Part shown: positions 1-6,890 of the stretch, piece after piece
Layout of the letters: every line of letters starts with the position of its first letter
How positions within the stretch are numbered: the first letter of the stretch is position 1
Assembly (NCBI GenBank): GCA_900765125.1
Contig: CAAFQL010000023.1
Coordinates: 1-13,726, forward strand
Length of the DNA stretch: 13,726 nucleotides
Source: Oscillospiraceae bacterium
Lineage (GTDB): Bacteria > Bacillota > Clostridia > Oscillospirales > Ruminococcaceae
Reading direction: 5' to 3'
The notes under the pieces: generated by a model
Told to the model about the DNA's origin: nothing
The model's input: the letters and a program-made list of their open reading frames with translations, nothing else
Databases searched by the model: none
Translations under genes and position numbers: made by a program

Positions 1-1
1 C

Positions 2-556
2 TTTCCTACTCCTGAACCCATTCCTACTCCTGAACCCATTCCTACTCCTGAACCCATTCCTACTCCTGAACCCATTCCTACTCCTGAACCTGAATCCATG
101 CCCAAGCCTTTACCATTGCCTGAAATGCCATATGAAATGCAGAATAACAGAGGCAATACTGAAAATCAAACGGAACAGACAGAGACATCCTTCGGCTGGA
201 TACAAGTCACAGCAAGAACTGCCGGAAATGCTCTTCCATTAGAGGGTGTATCTGTACTTATACTAAAAGAAAACGGCATGGATAAAGAGCTTCTAATGTC
301 GCTTGTCACTGATCAGAGTGGTAATACTCCAAAGGTCAAACTTCCTGCACCGCCTATAGGCAATGCACGTTCACAGCCTTACAGCACGTACGAGATACGT
401 GCATTTCTCCCAGGTTATTCACGTATGGAAAGTGCTTCTGTGCCTGTATTTTCGGGTATAACTTCTGTTCAGGGATTTGAGCTTATACCGCTTCCTATAG
501 GTTCGGACGATAATCAGCCTTCTATAATAAATCAAAATACTGAGCCAACATTTTAA
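2..556 (+). CDS. SleC N-terminal-like protein with PTPEPI repeat linker (5' partial)
   Basis: The frame is open from the window's left edge to TAA at 554-556, so the start lies outside; the ATG at 98 is in frame but internal. About 184 codons are visible. The first 30 or so encode PTPEPI hexapeptide repeats, followed by a Pro/Glu/Met-rich stretch. From visible codon 65 to about 167 there is a compact domain (GWIQVTAR, LEGVSVLIL, VTDQSGNTPKVKLPAP, YSTYEIRAFLPGY) that looks like a carboxypeptidase-regulatory (transthyretin-like) beta fold. From memory of the family, a similar domain forms the N-terminal pre/pro region of clostridial SleC. The next gene, 12 bp on, carries the SpoIID-like part of SleC, so I infer this is the detached N-terminal portion. 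No signal peptide can be judged because the start is missing. Function is unproven; a surface or spore-coat protein is the alternative. Confidence 0.7.
   Translation, partial: FPTPEPIPTPEPIPTPEPIPTPEPIPTPEPESMPKPLPLPEMPYEMQNNRGNTENQTEQTETSFGWIQVTARTAGNALPLEGVSVLILKENGMDKELLMSLVTDQSGNTPKVKLPAPPIGNARSQPYSTYEIRAFLPGYSRMESASVPVFSGITSVQGFELIPLPIGSDDNQPSIINQNTEPTF
5..94 (+). repeat. 18-bp in-frame tandem repeat (PTPEPI linker)
   Basis: Four identical copies of cctactcctgaacccatt lie at 5-22, 23-40, 41-58 and 59-76. A fifth, diverged copy at 77-94 ends in cctgaa instead of cccatt. The array may continue left of the window. Each unit encodes Pro-Thr-Pro-Glu-Pro-Ile in the frame of the partial gene, giving a rigid extended spacer. 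Identity at the DNA level, third positions included, points to recent expansion by slippage, so copy number may vary between strains. Confidence 0.93.
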
Positions 557-565
557 GGAGGTGAT
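555..565 (+). promoter_or_regulatory. Extended Shine-Dalgarno of the SpoIID/peptidoglycan-binding gene
   Basis: AAGGAGGTGAT matches the complement of the usual bacterial 16S rRNA 3' end (AUCACCUCCUU) over 11 nt. Its GGAGG core sits 7 nt before the ATG at 569. It begins inside the stop codon of the preceding gene (554-556), so ribosomes ending that gene are well placed to start the next. This supports ATG 569 and suggests strong, coupled translation. Confidence 0.85.
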
Positions 566-568
566 AAT

Positions 569-1969
569 ATGCCCATAGGAGAACCCTATATACCGGAATA
601 TATTACTGTTCACTCAGGAAGGCCTGACAGTGACGGTGAGAATATAACTCTGCCATTTCCAGAATACGTGAAAAATGTAGCGTCGAGTGAGATTTTTCCA
701 ACATGGCCTGAAGCTGCTATTCGGGCAAATATATATGCCATCATAAGCTTTGCTCTTAACCGATATTACACTGAATGGTATCGTTCACGAGGTTATGATT
801 TTGACGTAACAGACAATACTCAATTTGACCAGAAATTTATAAAAGGTAGGCAAGTATTTGAAAATATATCACAAATAACCGATGAGATTTTTGACAGCTT
901 TGTTCGCCGCCGTGGAAGTGTGGAACCACTTTTCACGGCATTCTGCAACGGCACAACAGCAACCTGCGATGGACTTTCTCAATGGGGAACAGTCGGCCTT
1001 GCCGAGGAAGGCTTTACGCCCTATGAAATACTTACGTATTACTACGGTGATGATATTGACATTGTAACCAATGTACCTGTACGATCAGGTACTCCTGCTT
1101 ATCCTGGATTTCCAATTTCTCTTGGATATGTGGGTAATGAAGCACGTACCATTCAGGTTCAGCTTAATCGCATTTCAAGGAATTATCCTGCAATACCGAA
1201 AATTGCCGATGTAAACGGTACTTTTGACTATGCAACTGAGGACGCTGTGAGAACATTTCAAGAAATATTTGGCTTAGAGCCAACAGGTATAGTCGATAGT
1301 GCAACATGGAATAAGATAACCTATATTTTCACCAGTGTCAAAAAACTGGCAGAACTAAACTCAGAAGGACTACGTGAAGATGAAACATCAAAACAGTTTC
1401 CAGACAATCTAAACATTGGAACGCAGGGCGATGATATACGTAAACTCCAATACTTCTTAGCAGTAATAGGCGCTTATTATGATGCAGTTCAGCCTGTGGA
1501 CATTACAGGATATTTCGGAAATGAAACAGAAGCCTCCGTAAAATCCTTTCAACAGGTATTCGGACTTCCTCAGACAGGAATTGTTGACAGAACGACAGCA
1601 CGAGATCTATACAGGGCATATTTTGGAATATTGGAAAGTCAGCCTGCCCCCGATGCTGCCGCAGGTAATGTTGTTCTGTTTCCCGGTGTAGCTCTTAAAG
1701 AAGGGGATTCAAATGAATATGTAAGACTTCTGCAAACATATCTAAGCTACATTCATCAAACTTATCCAGAAGTGAACGATGTCTCCGCCACAGGATATTT
1801 CGGTCCTGTTACAAAGTCTGCCGTTATGGCATTTCAGCAGCTTTACGGTCAACCTCAAACCGGCATTGTAAATTCTTACGTATGGGATGCCATAACCGGA
1901 CTTTACTCAGATCTTCGTTTTGGAATGGATAAAAGGCCCTATCAATCACCCGGATATACCATAACATGA
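569..1969 (+). CDS. SleC-like spore cortex-lytic protein: SpoIID/LytB domain plus three peptidoglycan-binding repeats
   Basis: The protein has 466 residues. Residues 11-168 form a compact SpoIID/LytB-type domain: EYVKNVASSEIFPTWPEAAI places Glu41 where SpoIID has its catalytic glutamate, and GLSQWGTVGLAEEG...YEILTYYYG (135-160) matches the SpoIID C-terminal signature. SpoIID-family enzymes are lytic transglycosylases that cleave peptidoglycan glycan strands. Clostridial SleC pairs such a domain with a peptidoglycan-binding domain to degrade spore cortex at germination. Three PG_binding_1-type repeats follow at about 191-252, 286-349 and 382-445, each ending in an FQ...G..xTGIV block. SleC as I know it has one. 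No signal peptide or membrane segment is visible, so it may act from within the sporulating cell or need its partner for localisation. The ATG is set by the 11-nt ribosome binding site. The cortex-lytic role is inferred from family resemblance. Confidence 0.82.
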   Translation: MPIGEPYIPEYITVHSGRPDSDGENITLPFPEYVKNVASSEIFPTWPEAAIRANIYAIISFALNRYYTEWYRSRGYDFDVTDNTQFDQKFIKGRQVFENISQITDEIFDSFVRRRGSVEPLFTAFCNGTTATCDGLSQWGTVGLAEEGFTPYEILTYYYGDDIDIVTNVPVRSGTPAYPGFPISLGYVGNEARTIQVQLNRISRNYPAIPKIADVNGTFDYATEDAVRTFQEIFGLEPTGIVDSATWNKITYIFTSVKKLAELNSEGLREDETSKQFPDNLNIGTQGDDIRKLQYFLAVIGAYYDAVQPVDITGYFGNETEASVKSFQQVFGLPQTGIVDRTTARDLYRAYFGILESQPAPDAAAGNVVLFPGVALKEGDSNEYVRLLQTYLSYIHQTYPEVNDVSATGYFGPVTKSAVMAFQQLYGQPQTGIVNSYVWDAITGLYSDLRFGMDKRPYQSPGYTIT

Positions 1970-1970
1970 T

Positions 1971-1980
1971 AAAGGAGGGG
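1971..1980 (+). promoter_or_regulatory. Shine-Dalgarno of the third peptidoglycan-binding gene
   Basis: AAAGGAGGGG lies 2 nt after the previous stop codon (1967-1969), with its GGAGG core 9 nt before the ATG at 1988. It fixes the start and shows that the third gene is read from the same transcript as the second. Confidence 0.8.
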
Positions 1981-1987
1981 TATTATT

Positions 1988-2494
1988 ATGGCATATATAC
2001 CACAACAGCAGCGGCAGCATATAAAAGAGCTGCAAAAGATGCTCTATGGTCTTTCATTTTTTGATGAAAGAATTCCAGTAGTATATCCTGACGGAATATA
2101 CGGCAGAGAAACGGCATTTGCGGTAAGAGCATTTCAGCATACAAATGGGCTCAGACCTACAGGCGAAGTAAATTCTGCAACATGGGAAAAAATCACGAAT
2201 GAATATAAGGAAAAAATAGGAAAAAGCGCAAGTCCACTTCATGCCTTTCCGCCAAATACGATAAATATAAGTATAAATGATGAAGGCCTTGCAGTATATA
2301 TTATTCAGGTGATGCTTAAACTATTAAATGTAAGCTTTGGTAATTTGTCAGACATTGAAATAACAGGACGATATGATCCTGCTACAGAAAGGGCAGTGAG
2401 GGAATTTCAAAAACGCAGCGGTCAGCCTCAGACGGGTAAAACTGATATGGATACATGGAATCTTCTTGTAGCTACATCGCATCATGAAGCATAA
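1988..2494 (+). CDS. Protein of two peptidoglycan-binding domains
   Basis: The protein has 168 residues and is made almost wholly of two PG_binding_1-type repeats: about 11-70 (ELQKMLYGL, PDGIYGRETAFAVRAFQ, GLRPTGEVNSATWEKI) and 100-160 (IIQVMLKLL, TGRYDPATERAVREFQ, GQPQTGKTDMDTWNLL). Their FQ motifs at 49-50 and 140-141 are 91 residues apart, close to the 95-97 spacing in the upstream protein, so the units probably share an origin. It has no catalytic domain, signal peptide or membrane segment. The gene follows the SpoIID-like one after 18 bp with its own strong ribosome binding site and ends 19 bp before the terminator hairpin, so it is probably the last gene of that operon. A non-enzymatic cell-wall or cortex-binding partner is the likeliest role, but this is inference. 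Confidence 0.82.
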   Translation: MAYIPQQQRQHIKELQKMLYGLSFFDERIPVVYPDGIYGRETAFAVRAFQHTNGLRPTGEVNSATWEKITNEYKEKIGKSASPLHAFPPNTINISINDEGLAVYIIQVMLKLLNVSFGNLSDIEITGRYDPATERAVREFQKRSGQPQTGKTDMDTWNLLVATSHHEA

Positions 2495-2513
2495 AAATAC
2501 ATTATGATATACA

Positions 2514-2550
2514 AAAATATAGGTGCGAATAATATTCGCACCTATATTTT
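2514..2550. terminator. Bidirectional rho-independent terminator
   Basis: A perfect 17-bp inverted repeat with a 3-nt loop: left arm 2514-2530, loop aat 2531-2533, right arm 2534-2550. The GC-rich part (aggtgcg / cgcacct) lies inside AT flanks, giving U-rich tracts on both strands. It lies between the + strand gene ending at 2494 and pgsA on the - strand, whose stop codon (2549-2551) overlaps the stem by two bases. It should end transcription from both sides. Confidence 0.88.
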
Positions 2551-3133
2551 ACTTAGTTTTAGCTACATATTTCCAACCATTTTTAAGATATACCGCACCT
2601 GATATAAGAGTGAGTACTGTTGATATCCAGATAAGAACTTCAAGTACCCATATGCGTATAAAGCATTGAGTTTCACCTATATTTAATCCGAAGTCACAGA
2701 ATACAACCAAATATATAAGTATTACTACTATAGTTACCATAGTAAATGCTGTTTTTAATTTACCCCAAATACCGGCTGCTATTACTACACCGTCCTCCAT
2801 AGCAAGCAGTCTCATTCCTGATACAACGAATTCTCTGGTTATAATTATTACCAGCGGAACAGCACTCATATCTATTACTGGATTATCAACAAATACTGCC
2901 AAAGCCGCTATAACAAGTATTTTGTCAGCAAGCGGGTCAAGGAATTTTCCAAAAGTTGTTATAAGATTTCTGGATCTGGCTATCTTGCCGTCCATCCAGT
3001 CTGTTATAGAGGCAGCTATAAACACAATTGCTGCTGCCAGATAGTGATATGGCATTGCATCTAAATAAATAAATACAAGAAATACAGGTACAAGCAATAC
3101 TCTGAGTACGGTCAGCTTATTCGGAAGATTCAT
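2549..3133 (-). CDS. pgsA: CDP-diacylglycerol--glycerol-3-phosphate 3-phosphatidyltransferase
   Basis: This integral membrane enzyme joins CDP-diacylglycerol to sn-glycerol-3-phosphate, forming phosphatidylglycerol phosphate, the committed step to phosphatidylglycerol and cardiolipin. At 194 residues it has the normal family length. The CDP-alcohol phosphotransferase signature is complete at 45-70: D45, D48-G49, A52-R53, G62, D66 and D70, in DWMDGKIAR...GKFLDPLAD. Hydrophobic segments lie near 8-24, 30-44, 72-82, 90-108, 125-148 and 163-185. The N-terminus MNLPNKLTVLRVLLVP is typical. The ATG overlaps the rimO stop by 4 nt (ATGA at 3133-3130), with GGAGGT upstream, so it is translationally coupled to rimO, a pairing common in Bacillota. 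Its stop codon lies at the edge of the terminator. Confidence 0.96.
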   Translation of the reverse strand: MNLPNKLTVLRVLLVPVFLVFIYLDAMPYHYLAAAIVFIAASITDWMDGKIARSRNLITTFGKFLDPLADKILVIAALAVFVDNPVIDMSAVPLVIIITREFVVSGMRLLAMEDGVVIAAGIWGKLKTAFTMVTIVVILIYLVVFCDFGLNIGETQCFIRIWVLEVLIWISTVLTLISGAVYLKNGWKYVAKTK

Positions 3134-4461
3134 GCGTTTACCTCCTCAGCGATCAAATCATAATCCATTGTGTCAAAAACCTCTACAGTTATATACTGCC
3201 CCAGCTTCAGTCGATTTGCGCTCTTTATAAAGATCTTGCCGTCAATATCAGGAGCGTCTGCCTTGGTTCTTCCAAAATAACAACCTGCGTATTTGTCATA
3301 TCCTTCGATAACTGCTTCAAGCTTCGTGCCGATCTTTGCTTCGTTCTTTGAAAGACTTACGTCTGTTTGCTGCTGCATGATTATCTCTGCCCTGTGCTGA
3401 CGAACGGATTCTTCCACTTGATCCTCCATCATAGCCGCCTTTGTACCCTCTTCCTCTGAATAGGGGAAACAGCCCAGACGGTCAAACTGCATATCCTGTA
3501 CAAAGTCGCCCAGTCTGTTGAACTGTTCCTTTGTTTCGCCGGGAAAACCTGTTATAAGAGTAGTTCTGATAGTTATATCCGGAATACGGCTGCGTATCTT
3601 TGCCATAAGCTCACGCAGATTTGACTCACTGCTTGGACGATTCATTGCTTTTAAAATATCGTCATCGCAGTGCTGGATAGGTATATCAAGATACGGTACC
3701 ATCTTTTCTTCCTCTGCTATAACATCAAGCAGTTCATCTGTTATTCTCTCAGGGTAACAGTAAAGCACTCTCACCCAGTGAAGTTTCGGGATCGCACAGA
3801 GCTTTCTCAGAAGCTCAGGCAGGCGGCTTTTACCATAGAGGTCACAGCCGTAGCGTGTTGTATCCTGAGCGATAACGATAACCTCTGTAACGCCGTTTTC
3901 TGCCATCCATTCTGCTTCTTTAAGAATGTCCTCCATAGGTACACTTCTGTAGCCGCCTCTTATCTGAGGGATAGCACAATAAGAACAGCAGTTGCTGCAT
4001 CCTTCAGCTATTTTAAGATATGCAAAAAAGGGAAGTGTAGAGATTATTCTCTTGCCTGTAAGAGCTGCCTCCATTTTTGGTGCGAAATTTACATATCGCT
4101 CACCTGCAAGAACCTTATCCAGAATATCCACAATATCCCTCTGGTCAGTAATACCAATAACAGCATCTGCTTCCTCAATAAGTTCGGCAGCTTCTTCTTT
4201 ATAACGTTCAGTAAGACAACCAGTGAGAATTATTTTTTTCAGAGTACCGTCAGCTTTAAGTGCAGCAAGCTCCATAATTGTTTCGATAGCTTCTTCCTTT
4301 GCAGACTGTATAAATCCACAGGTGTTTACAACTGCAATATCAGCTTCACCCGGCTCTGTTACAAGCTTGTAACCGTGAGATTTAAGCTTATAGAGCATAC
4401 GTTCAGAATCCACAAGATTTTTTGAACAGCCAAGAGATACAAGTCCAACTCTAATTGCCAT
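3130..4461 (-). CDS. rimO: Ribosomal protein S12 (Asp) methylthiotransferase
   Basis: This cytoplasmic radical-SAM enzyme adds a methylthio group to the conserved aspartate of ribosomal protein S12. It has 443 residues, the usual length. The N-terminal UPF0004/MTTase domain has Cys12 (LGCSKNLVDSE), Cys48 (NTCGF) and Cys82 (TGCLTERY), which hold one 4Fe-4S cluster. The radical-SAM CxxxCxxC is C155, C159 and C162 in EGCSNCCSYCAIPQIRG. A TRAM domain occupies about 375-440. GCSKNLVDSE near the start and the IPQIRG context favour RimO over the tRNA enzyme MiaB. The start is supported by AAGGAG 9 nt upstream. It follows the glycosyltransferase gene after 20 bp and overlaps pgsA by 4 nt. Confidence 0.96.
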   Translation of the reverse strand: MAIRVGLVSLGCSKNLVDSERMLYKLKSHGYKLVTEPGEADIAVVNTCGFIQSAKEEAIETIMELAALKADGTLKKIILTGCLTERYKEEAAELIEEADAVIGITDQRDIVDILDKVLAGERYVNFAPKMEAALTGKRIISTLPFFAYLKIAEGCSNCCSYCAIPQIRGGYRSVPMEDILKEAEWMAENGVTEVIVIAQDTTRYGCDLYGKSRLPELLRKLCAIPKLHWVRVLYCYPERITDELLDVIAEEEKMVPYLDIPIQHCDDDILKAMNRPSSESNLRELMAKIRSRIPDITIRTTLITGFPGETKEQFNRLGDFVQDMQFDRLGCFPYSEEEGTKAAMMEDQVEESVRQHRAEIIMQQQTDVSLSKNEAKIGTKLEAVIEGYDKYAGCYFGRTKADAPDIDGKIFIKSANRLKLGQYITVEVFDTMDYDLIAEEVNA

Positions 4462-4481
4462 AATATATGTCTCCTTTTTAT

Positions 4482-5669
4482 TTAATCCACAGCCTTATCC
4501 ATCAGACGGATAAACTTTTCAATTATTGCGTCCCATTCATAATTATTTCTTACATAATTAAATGCGTTTGCAGACATCGCTTCGTAAAGCCGCTCATAAT
4601 CCAGCATTCTGTTAAGAGCACCCTCAAACTCAAAGAAATTCTCATAATAAAGCCCTGCATTGCTTTGTTTGCAATGTTCACGCAGAGTATCGCAGGCTCC
4701 GTTTACAAGAACAGGCACGCCCATTGCCATTGCGCTGATAAGAGATTCAGGAAGATTTTCCTGCTTTGAGGGTACTATAAGTACCTGCGCACCCGATATA
4801 CCACTGAATTTATCCGTCTCTGAAACATAACCCGTTGTTATAATATTATTATTCTTAGGAATATGACAGCACACCTCACCAATAAGTACAAGTTTAAGAT
4901 GATTTTCTGGATTTCTGCGCTTATATTCAAGAAAGTAATGTATCATTGAAGGGCAGTCCTTATCCTCATCAATACGTCCTGAATATACTAAATATCTGTC
5001 CCTTATGTGATACTTATGGCAAAACGCCGCTTCATCTACGTTATCAGGTATATTTATGCCTGTTCCTATTACCTCGCAAGGTATGCCCTGAGTCCTGAAC
5101 TTTTTGCGGACAAGCATTCTTTCCTCGTCCGTCAGAAAAACAAGACCATTCGGCATTGTAAACATCTGCTGAAACATAATAAACTGAAAGTACGGAGTTT
5201 CCTCTTTAATAAGAGGCACAAGCACGGCCTTTCCTACAGCCTCCGGCATACCTGCCACAGTTAGATAATTCATAAAACCCACAAAGATTATTACATCATA
5301 TTCATTTCTGTGACGAATTATATATCTTATACAATCAGGGGCAAAGGGACCATATTTTTCTATCCATATCTTCTCTACGCCTACACTGCGCTTGTCATTG
5401 CTGCATTCTTCCAGATAAGTTCTTGTATAGGATTCAAGATTTCCTGCCTTTTCGTGCTCTGTACGAAATCTGCGGACATTTACACCTTTCACATACTCAT
5501 TATCCCTTGCGTACCAGTTGCGCCATGTTTTATCGTCCAGTGCCTTTGTGGTAAGTACTTCCACCTCATAGCGTTTCACAAGCTGCTCTGCAAGCTGTCT
5601 GGCATAGCGTGCATCACTTCCCGTTACCTCCACGCCGTATCTCGGACATACAAGTGCGATTCGTTTCAT
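4482..5669 (-). CDS. Family-4-type glycosyltransferase, variant active site
   Basis: The protein has 395 residues and a GT-B layout. The N-terminal Rossmann half begins MKRIALVCPRYGVEVTGSDARYARQLAEQL, and the C-terminal donor-binding half has LVYSGRIDEDKD (R232, K237), LVLIGE and VLIVPSKQEN. Such retaining enzymes move a sugar from a nucleotide-sugar to glycan or lipid acceptors at the inner membrane face. In the usual E-x7-E motif the first Glu is present (E304) but the second position is Ser312, whereas the neighbouring paralogue has E304 and E312. It pairs with the upstream gene in length, alignment and a shared GLYY(F)...(F/Y)EFEG(A/C)L block near 339-352, so the two arose by duplication. 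The gap to the upstream gene is 4 bp, with a GAGGAA ribosome binding site inside that gene's end. Substrate is unknown. Confidence 0.86.
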   Translation of the reverse strand: MKRIALVCPRYGVEVTGSDARYARQLAEQLVKRYEVEVLTTKALDDKTWRNWYARDNEYVKGVNVRRFRTEHEKAGNLESYTRTYLEECSNDKRSVGVEKIWIEKYGPFAPDCIRYIIRHRNEYDVIIFVGFMNYLTVAGMPEAVGKAVLVPLIKEETPYFQFIMFQQMFTMPNGLVFLTDEERMLVRKKFRTQGIPCEVIGTGINIPDNVDEAAFCHKYHIRDRYLVYSGRIDEDKDCPSMIHYFLEYKRRNPENHLKLVLIGEVCCHIPKNNNIITTGYVSETDKFSGISGAQVLIVPSKQENLPESLISAMAMGVPVLVNGACDTLREHCKQSNAGLYYENFFEFEGALNRMLDYERLYEAMSANAFNYVRNNYEWDAIIEKFIRLMDKAVD

Positions 5670-5673
5670 AAGC

Positions 5674-6864
5674 TTATTCCTCTATTAGTTTTTCAAAAAA
5701 TCTTATATATTTTTCTGTTATTATATTCCAGTCAAAGTTCTTTTTTACAAAAGCACTGCCGTTTGCGCCAAGTTCAAGTGCTTTTTCTTTATTTGCTGTA
5801 AGCCATTTCAGACAGCCCTCAAACTCGTAATAATCATTAAAATAAAGACCTCCATGCGCCTGTTTTGCAAAATCCGTAGTAACAGGGCATTTCCCATGTA
5901 CCAGTACAGGTCTGCCACAAAGCCAGCTCTCCATAACAACTATGGAAAAACTCTCGTTCATAGAAGGCTGACAGAGAAATTCCGCAGCTGACATAGCGTT
6001 ATATTTATCCTCAGGGTCAACAAAGCCCAGATCTCTTATAAAGCGTTCTGCGCCTTCAGGCAGTTCTATATCTCCTCCACCTATAAGCACAAGCTCTATA
6101 TCGTTCTCAGGTTCTCTCATCTTATATTCTGCAAAATATTTTAGCAGAGTGTCAACATTTTTGCCTGTGTCCTTTCTGCCTGCATAGAGTACAAAGGGCT
6201 TATCTATGCCAAATTTAGTACGGAAAATCGTCGGTTCTCCATGTACTTTCGTATCCATTCCAACACCGATGCACACCTGCTCTGTTTCATGCAGATCGTA
6301 AATACGATTGGCAAGTTCCTGTTCGGGATATGAATTGAATATCATGCCCTTTATATTTATATAAGTACGGCGAAACATCAGCATATGAGCATAACTTTCT
6401 TCATGAAAGCAGGGAAGCATGACAGACTTTTCAGGCGGACATGACAGCACTCCGAAAAATGTCGTACCGAACATATACGGCATAAAAATAAAGAGGTCGT
6501 ATAAACATTCGTTTTCCTCAATATAGCTATAAAGTCCGGGGCTGTTTATCATCTCCTTAAGAAAAAGCTTTTCCTCAGGAAGAGTTAAAATTTCATTACG
6601 CATAAGCTTGCGGTTTATACGGTTGAATGCTGATGTATTTCTCATGCGTATAGGGAAACGTCTTGTGGGTATGCCATAAACTGATGAAGTACCCTCAGAA
6701 TAATAATTTACATTCCAATCAGAATCAAAGCTTTTTGCACAGGTAGTAAGTATTTCAACATCTATCCCTGCTTTGGCAAGATGTACCGACACCTCACGAA
6801 GCTCCATTTCTGCTCCGCCTTTCATATCTTCTCCGTACCACGGAATAACAAAAGCTATCTTCAT
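5674..6864 (-). CDS. Family-4-type glycosyltransferase, complete motif
   Basis: The protein has 396 residues and a GT-B fold. The N-terminal MKIAFVIPWYGEDMKGGAEMELREVSVHLAKAG has the glycine-rich acceptor-side loop. The C-terminal half has VLYAGRKDTGKN (R230, K235), LVLIGGGD and the E-x7-E motif with E304 and E312 in CQPSMNESFSIVVMESWLCGRPV. It probably transfers a sugar to a cell-envelope glycan or lipid, working with its paralogue 4 bp downstream; adding consecutive sugars would be a natural division of labour, but no polymerase, flippase or nucleotide-sugar gene is nearby to show the product. The gene starts 26 bp after prmC, with a moderate AGGATGGTGA ribosome binding site. Placed between prmC and rimO, the pair looks like an envelope insert in a housekeeping run. 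Confidence 0.88.
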   Translation of the reverse strand: MKIAFVIPWYGEDMKGGAEMELREVSVHLAKAGIDVEILTTCAKSFDSDWNVNYYSEGTSSVYGIPTRRFPIRMRNTSAFNRINRKLMRNEILTLPEEKLFLKEMINSPGLYSYIEENECLYDLFIFMPYMFGTTFFGVLSCPPEKSVMLPCFHEESYAHMLMFRRTYINIKGMIFNSYPEQELANRIYDLHETEQVCIGVGMDTKVHGEPTIFRTKFGIDKPFVLYAGRKDTGKNVDTLLKYFAEYKMREPENDIELVLIGGGDIELPEGAERFIRDLGFVDPEDKYNAMSAAEFLCQPSMNESFSIVVMESWLCGRPVLVHGKCPVTTDFAKQAHGGLYFNDYYEFEGCLKWLTANKEKALELGANGSAFVKKNFDWNIITEKYIRFFEKLIEE

Positions 6865-6890
6865 TTAAGTTTCACCATCCTATGTCAGGT

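Noticed and set aside
5..94. Direct repeats considered as a CRISPR array
   Set aside because: The 18-bp units are contiguous with no spacers and are in frame with a coding sequence.
98..556. ATG 98 as the true start of the first gene
   Set aside because: The frame is open upstream through coding-like repeats to the window edge, and the bases before ATG 98 are repeat sequence without a ribosome binding site.
3670..4425. A 251-codon open frame on the + strand
   Set aside because: It lies entirely antisense to rimO, its product is Cys/Ser/Phe-rich with no recognisable domain, and rimO is unmistakable.
5310..5801. A 163-codon open frame on the + strand
   Set aside because: It spans the junction of two well-supported glycosyltransferase genes on the other strand and has no domain.
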